A stretch of 64,000 nt of DNA, taken from CAZYFH01 sp964646815 (GTDB lineage: Bacteria > Acidobacteriota > Vicinamibacteria > Vicinamibacterales > UBA8438). The notes under the pieces were generated by a model. That model was not told where the DNA came from. It saw only the letters and a program-made list of their open reading frames with translations, and did not search any database. The first letter of the stretch is position 1, and each line of letters opens with the position of its first letter. A program made the position numbers and the translations under genes. The stretch lies in assembly GCA_964646815.1 (NCBI GenBank), contig CAZYFH010000017.1:1-64000 (forward strand). The letters run 5' to 3'. Shown here piece by piece: positions 60,752 to 64,000 of this stretch.

Positions 60752-61131
60752 TCCGGGTTTTGACCCCGACGCGAGATCTGCGGTCGCGTGATCGGAAGGC
60801 TCATTGCCCGCCTGCGTAAGTCAGTCGCCTGGCTCTGCATCAGCCTCGTGCTGCTCGCCGCGGTGACTAAAGCCGCCGCGCGGGACAGCTCGCCGCGGTC
60901 CTCGCGCCGCTGTGGCTGCTGTGCGCGGCACTGGCCGTGCGATGGCGACCTTGCACGGCCGTCCGCCGTAACGAACGGCTCGCGTCACCGCTTGCACTCG
61001 TTTCCTCCCGCGCCCCTCCCCGGCGATTCGCACTCGTCCTCGTGTAGCCGCCGTCGCCGTAACGGCCGGCGCACCGTGTCCACGAACCCGGCTCGTCACG
61101 CTTCGCGTGATGGAAGCAGCGGGAGGACCTC
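60752..61131. other. Intergenic stretch without a supported gene
   Basis: Plus-strand sequence between the quinoprotein and the secA-like remnant. A short hydrophobic open stretch begins at GTG 60788 (MIGRLIARLRKSVAWLCISL then VLLAAV), but it loses coding character soon after, so I do not call it a gene. Confidence 0.35.
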
Positions 61132-63344
61132 ATGGCCGCATCGCCCCACGTCGACCGTCGCGTGCGCAACAGTGTCGGATGGCAGCATCGTCTCGCCCGT
61201 CTGCGTGGCGCCCCCATTGAATTCGACCTTCGGCCGTTCGATGAGGTGTTGGCCGAGATCGGCCGGCTAGAGGAATCCGTCTCCGGCCTGTCCGATGACC
61301 AGCTCGCAGATCGGGCACGGGCGCTTCGCGCTGGTGCGCGAAGTGACCCGGCGCGCGCTGGGTCTGCGACCCTTCGACGTGCAGATGGTGGCGGCCCTCG
61401 CGCTCTCGCGGGGCCGTATCGTCGAGATGCGCACCGGCGAGGGGAAAACCCTCGCCGCGGTGATGCCGGCGGCCCTCCACGCGTTGACGGGCGACGGGGT
61501 CCACATCCTGACGTTCAACGACTACCTGGCCCAACGGGACGCCGAGTGGATGCGGCCGGTCTACGGGCTACTCGGCCTGTCGGTCCGCCACGTCCAGCAA
61601 GGGATGACGGCTGAGGATCGCCGTCGCGCGTACCGCGCCAACGTCACCTACGTGACCGCAAAGGAGGCTGGCTTCGATCACTTGCGTGACCTGCGGGCTA
61701 CCGATCCGCGGAATGTCAGGCACAGGCCGTTTCACATGGCGCTCGTCGACGAGGCCGATTCGTTATTGATCGACGAGGCACGGGTGCCGCTGGTCATCGC
61801 GGGACAGGCCGGTCAACGGGCGACGTCGGCTTGTCGTGTCGCGCCGCTCGTCGCCGCCCTGACCTCAGGGGTCGATTTCGACACCTACGAGTACGGGCGA
61901 AGCGTTGGGTTGACCGAGGCGGGCATCACGCGCCTCGAGCGCGATCTGGGCATCGGCAATCTGCACGACGCCGAGCACGTCCCGCTGCTCACCGAGCTCA
62001 ACTGCGCCTTACACGTGCATGTGCTGCTGCGCCGCGACGTCGACTATCTGGTACGTGATGGCCAGATCGGCATGATCGACGAGTTCACCGGCCGTGTGGT
62101 CGAGGACCGGCACTGGCCGGACGGGCTCCAGGTCGCGCTGGAGGCCAAGGAGGGCATCGATCCGCACGCAGACGGACGGATTCTCGGCTCGCTCCCGCTG
62201 CAGCACTTCCTCCGCGGGTACCCGATGCTGTGCGGCATGACCGGGACCGCCCAGGCTGCGGCCGCGGAACTCCGTGATCTGTATGCGCTCGGGGTGGTGG
62301 TCGTGCCCACGCACCACCCGATGATCCGCATCGACCGGCCCGACGCCCTCTTCACGCATCGCGAGGCCAAGGACCAGGCCGTCGTGGTCGAAGTCCGGCG
62401 CGTCCATGCCGTCGGGCGGCCGATTCTTGTCGGAACGCTCACCGTCGAGGAATCGGACCGGCTGGCCGGGCGGCTACGCGCCGCCGGTGTCGCCTGCCAG
62501 GTGCTGAACGCCAAGAACGACGCGACGGAAGCACGCACCGTGGCGGGGACGGGCGCGCGAGGGGCGGTCACGATCTCCACCAACATGGCTGGTCGCGGCA
62601 CCGATATCCGCCTGGGCGGCGCGAGCGCCGCTGAGCACGCCGCCGTCGTCGCACTCGGCGGCCTCTACGTCATCGGCACGAATCGCCACGAGAGTCGCCG
62701 CGTCGACCTGCAGTTGCGAGGCGGGGCGACAGGGCGACCCCGGCGAGTCGCGGTTCTTCGTGAGCCTCAAGGATGAGGTGCTCGTGCGCTACGGTATCGA
62801 TAGCCTCCTGCCCGCGCGACAGCCGGAGCCGTTCGACAACCCGATTGTCCGCCGCGAGATCGCGCGCGCCCAGCGAATCATCGAAGGGCAGAACTTCGAG
62901 ATTCGCCGTACGCTCGAACGCTATTCCTCGGTGTTGGAGCAGCAGCGTCAACGCGTGATGGGCCGCCGGCAAGATCTCCTGCACGGACGCCAGACGCCTG
63001 CGATCTGGCGCCGCGAGCCTGACCGCCACGCGGCGCTGGTCGACGCCGTTGGCGAGGAGGCCGTGCGTCGCGGCGAGCTGGCGGTAACACTGTTTCATAC
63101 GGACCGCGCGTGGTCGGACCACCTCGGTCGCTGCGCGGATCTGCGGGAGGGCATTCACCTCGTGCGGCTGGGGAATCAAGACCCGTTGACCCGCTTCACC
63201 GCCGAGCCAATCACCGCGTTCGATGAACTGGAGGACGTGCTCGACCTGGCGGTCTTGGACGGGCTGGACGCCGTGCGTGTGCGCGGGGACGGGCTCGATC
63301 TTCAGGTCGCCGGGGTCAGCCTCAAGGGCCCGGCGGCCACCTAG
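61132..63344 (+). pseudogene. Accessory SecA-like translocase ATPase broken by two frameshifts
   Basis: About 730 residues of a SecA-type ATPase spread over three frames. Frame 1 (ATG 61132 after GGAGG) holds the N-terminal helices to ~61330. Frame 2 runs to ~62718 with REVTRRALGLRPFDVQMVAA, MRTGEGKTLAAVMPA (Walker A), ALVDEADSLLIDEARVPLVI (Walker B), YPMLCGMTGTAQ and ISTNMAGRGTDIRLGG. The QLRG segment is damaged and the rest (GESRFFVSLKDEVLVRYGID to the stop) is in frame 3. At the first break ~20 residues also seem lost; the second is a deletion in RGRAGRQGDPG. No SecY2 or glycosylation partners are nearby. Confidence 0.85.
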
Positions 63345-63531
63345 TCGTACCTGGTGAACGACGACTCGTTTCGTGACCAGATCGGTCAGATGCTGACAGA
63401 AACGGCCGGACCAGCGTCGCTATCCTCTCTGCCGCGCTCCTAGCGCCGCTCGTGATTACGTGGGCGCTCGCGGACCGGTACCTGCGCAAGCGCCCACGTC
63501 GGCGCTCCGACCCGTTCCGGTAGGAGCCGTC

Positions 63532-64000
63532 CTACTTCGCCACCGCTTTTCGCTCGTCGGCGCGCGTGCCGGAGAGGATACCTTCCAGGGAGTAGTTCCC
63601 CTCGTGGCACGCGTACTCGAAGAGTGGGAGGTCGTTCCGTCGCATCGGGACCTCAGCGGACCAGGGTGCCGTCCAGGTCGCGGGGTCGTCGACGGTGAAT
63701 GCGTAGAGCAGGGTCTCGGCATCAACACGGGTGAAACGCTCGATCAGGTGCCGACCCGGCGTCGTGCCCCGCCAACTGTGCTTGTCGCTGAAGTTGGTAG
63801 TCTCGACGACCAGCGTGTCGCCTTCCCAGTGACCACGGGACTCGCCGGTCCACGAATCGATGGTCGGACGCGGGCGACCATCGAGCGGGATGATCCGAGA
63901 GTCGTGCACCATCTCGTTAAGCACCACGACGTGATCGGGCGTCTGGAACACCTGCATGTTCTGGTTGTAGCCACCGGGCGTCATCGGTGGACCCTGGTTG
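63532..64000 (-). CDS. Conserved secreted acidobacterial protein, N-terminus off the window
   Basis: The last 156 residues of a gene open to the window edge. The text NQGPPMTPGGYNQNMQVFQT, VVLNEMVHDSRIIPLDGRPR, WTGESRGHWEGDTLVVETTN and PLFEYACHEGNYSLEGILSG matches a protein type seen many times in acidobacterial genomes, usually annotated only as hypothetical and exported. It is beta-rich; the GHWEGDTLVVET segment is its best landmark. Function is unknown. The visible frame is intact and ends at 63532. Confidence 0.75.
   Translation of the reverse strand, partial: NQGPPMTPGGYNQNMQVFQTPDHVVVLNEMVHDSRIIPLDGRPRPTIDSWTGESRGHWEGDTLVVETTNFSDKHSWRGTTPGRHLIERFTRVDAETLLYAFTVDDPATWTAPWSAEVPMRRNDLPLFEYACHEGNYSLEGILSGTRADERKAVAK

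Overview
The window is about 64 kb of high-GC bacterial chromosome. The gene content points to Acidobacteriota, probably a Vicinamibacteria-like lineage. The evidence is many secreted PQQ-type beta-propeller dehydrogenases, a remnant of an acidobacterial MacB/FtsX-type permease, a CBM9-DUF5916 outer-membrane protein, a DUF2911 lipoprotein and many serine hydrolases. This placement is inference from gene families; no rRNA or tRNA gene is visible.

Layout. 1-3208: two near-identical tandem quinoprotein dehydrogenases, the first cut by the window edge. 3255-3949: decayed permease and BlaI-like fragments. 4057-6757: 5'-3' exonuclease and the primary sigma factor RpoD. 7150-7937: a broken MpaB/DUF2236 gene. 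8018-8671: a CDGSH/4Fe-4S protein that has lost cluster ligands. 8704-15326: a tight leftward cluster of GASH, two predicted GTPases of the double-GTPase classes, GAP1 and an NPP-like phosphodiesterase; this is the best candidate for a poorly described NTP-dependent, conflict-type system. 15434-23591: a quinoprotein, a TauD-like dioxygenase, a DASS anion transporter, an SLC12 fragment, ppk1 and a Tat-exported serine hydrolase. 23859-29030: a membrane coiled-coil protein, a DEAD-box helicase, a quinoprotein with an internal deletion, a RHH/MazF toxin-antitoxin pair with its palindromic operator, and a dead methyltransferase.

29039-39417: a cytochrome c-quinoprotein fusion, a tannase-like esterase, a kinase fragment, a second esterase, and a quinoprotein dehydrogenase translationally coupled to the proton-translocating transhydrogenase genes pntAA-pntAB-pntB. 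39450-46531: a broken PilZ gene, a VTT membrane protein, a deoxyribosyltransferase-msrB pair, a FlgO-CBM9-DUF5916 fusion, a PAP2 fragment and a monohaem protein. 47110-54474: a membrane MutS-like ATPase, DUF2911 and small secreted proteins, and two more quinoproteins. 54509-60696: an eight-haem cytochrome, DUF2231, a sterol desaturase-like hydroxylase, a serine hydrolase and another quinoprotein. 61132-63344: an accessory SecA broken by two frameshifts. 63532-64000: an unnamed conserved protein, cut by the edge.

Two themes stand out. First, periplasmic redox: eight intact or edge-cut quinoprotein-like propellers plus one deletion remnant, with c-type cytochromes, a transhydrogenase and secreted hydrolases, suggests a heterotroph that oxidises sugars, alcohols or polyphenolics outside the cytoplasm. 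Second, decay: about eleven gene remnants carry frameshifts, nonsense codons or deletions, many with several lesions each, so either this genome is losing genes or the assembly has errors. Small palindromic repeats sit between genes, often between convergent ones.
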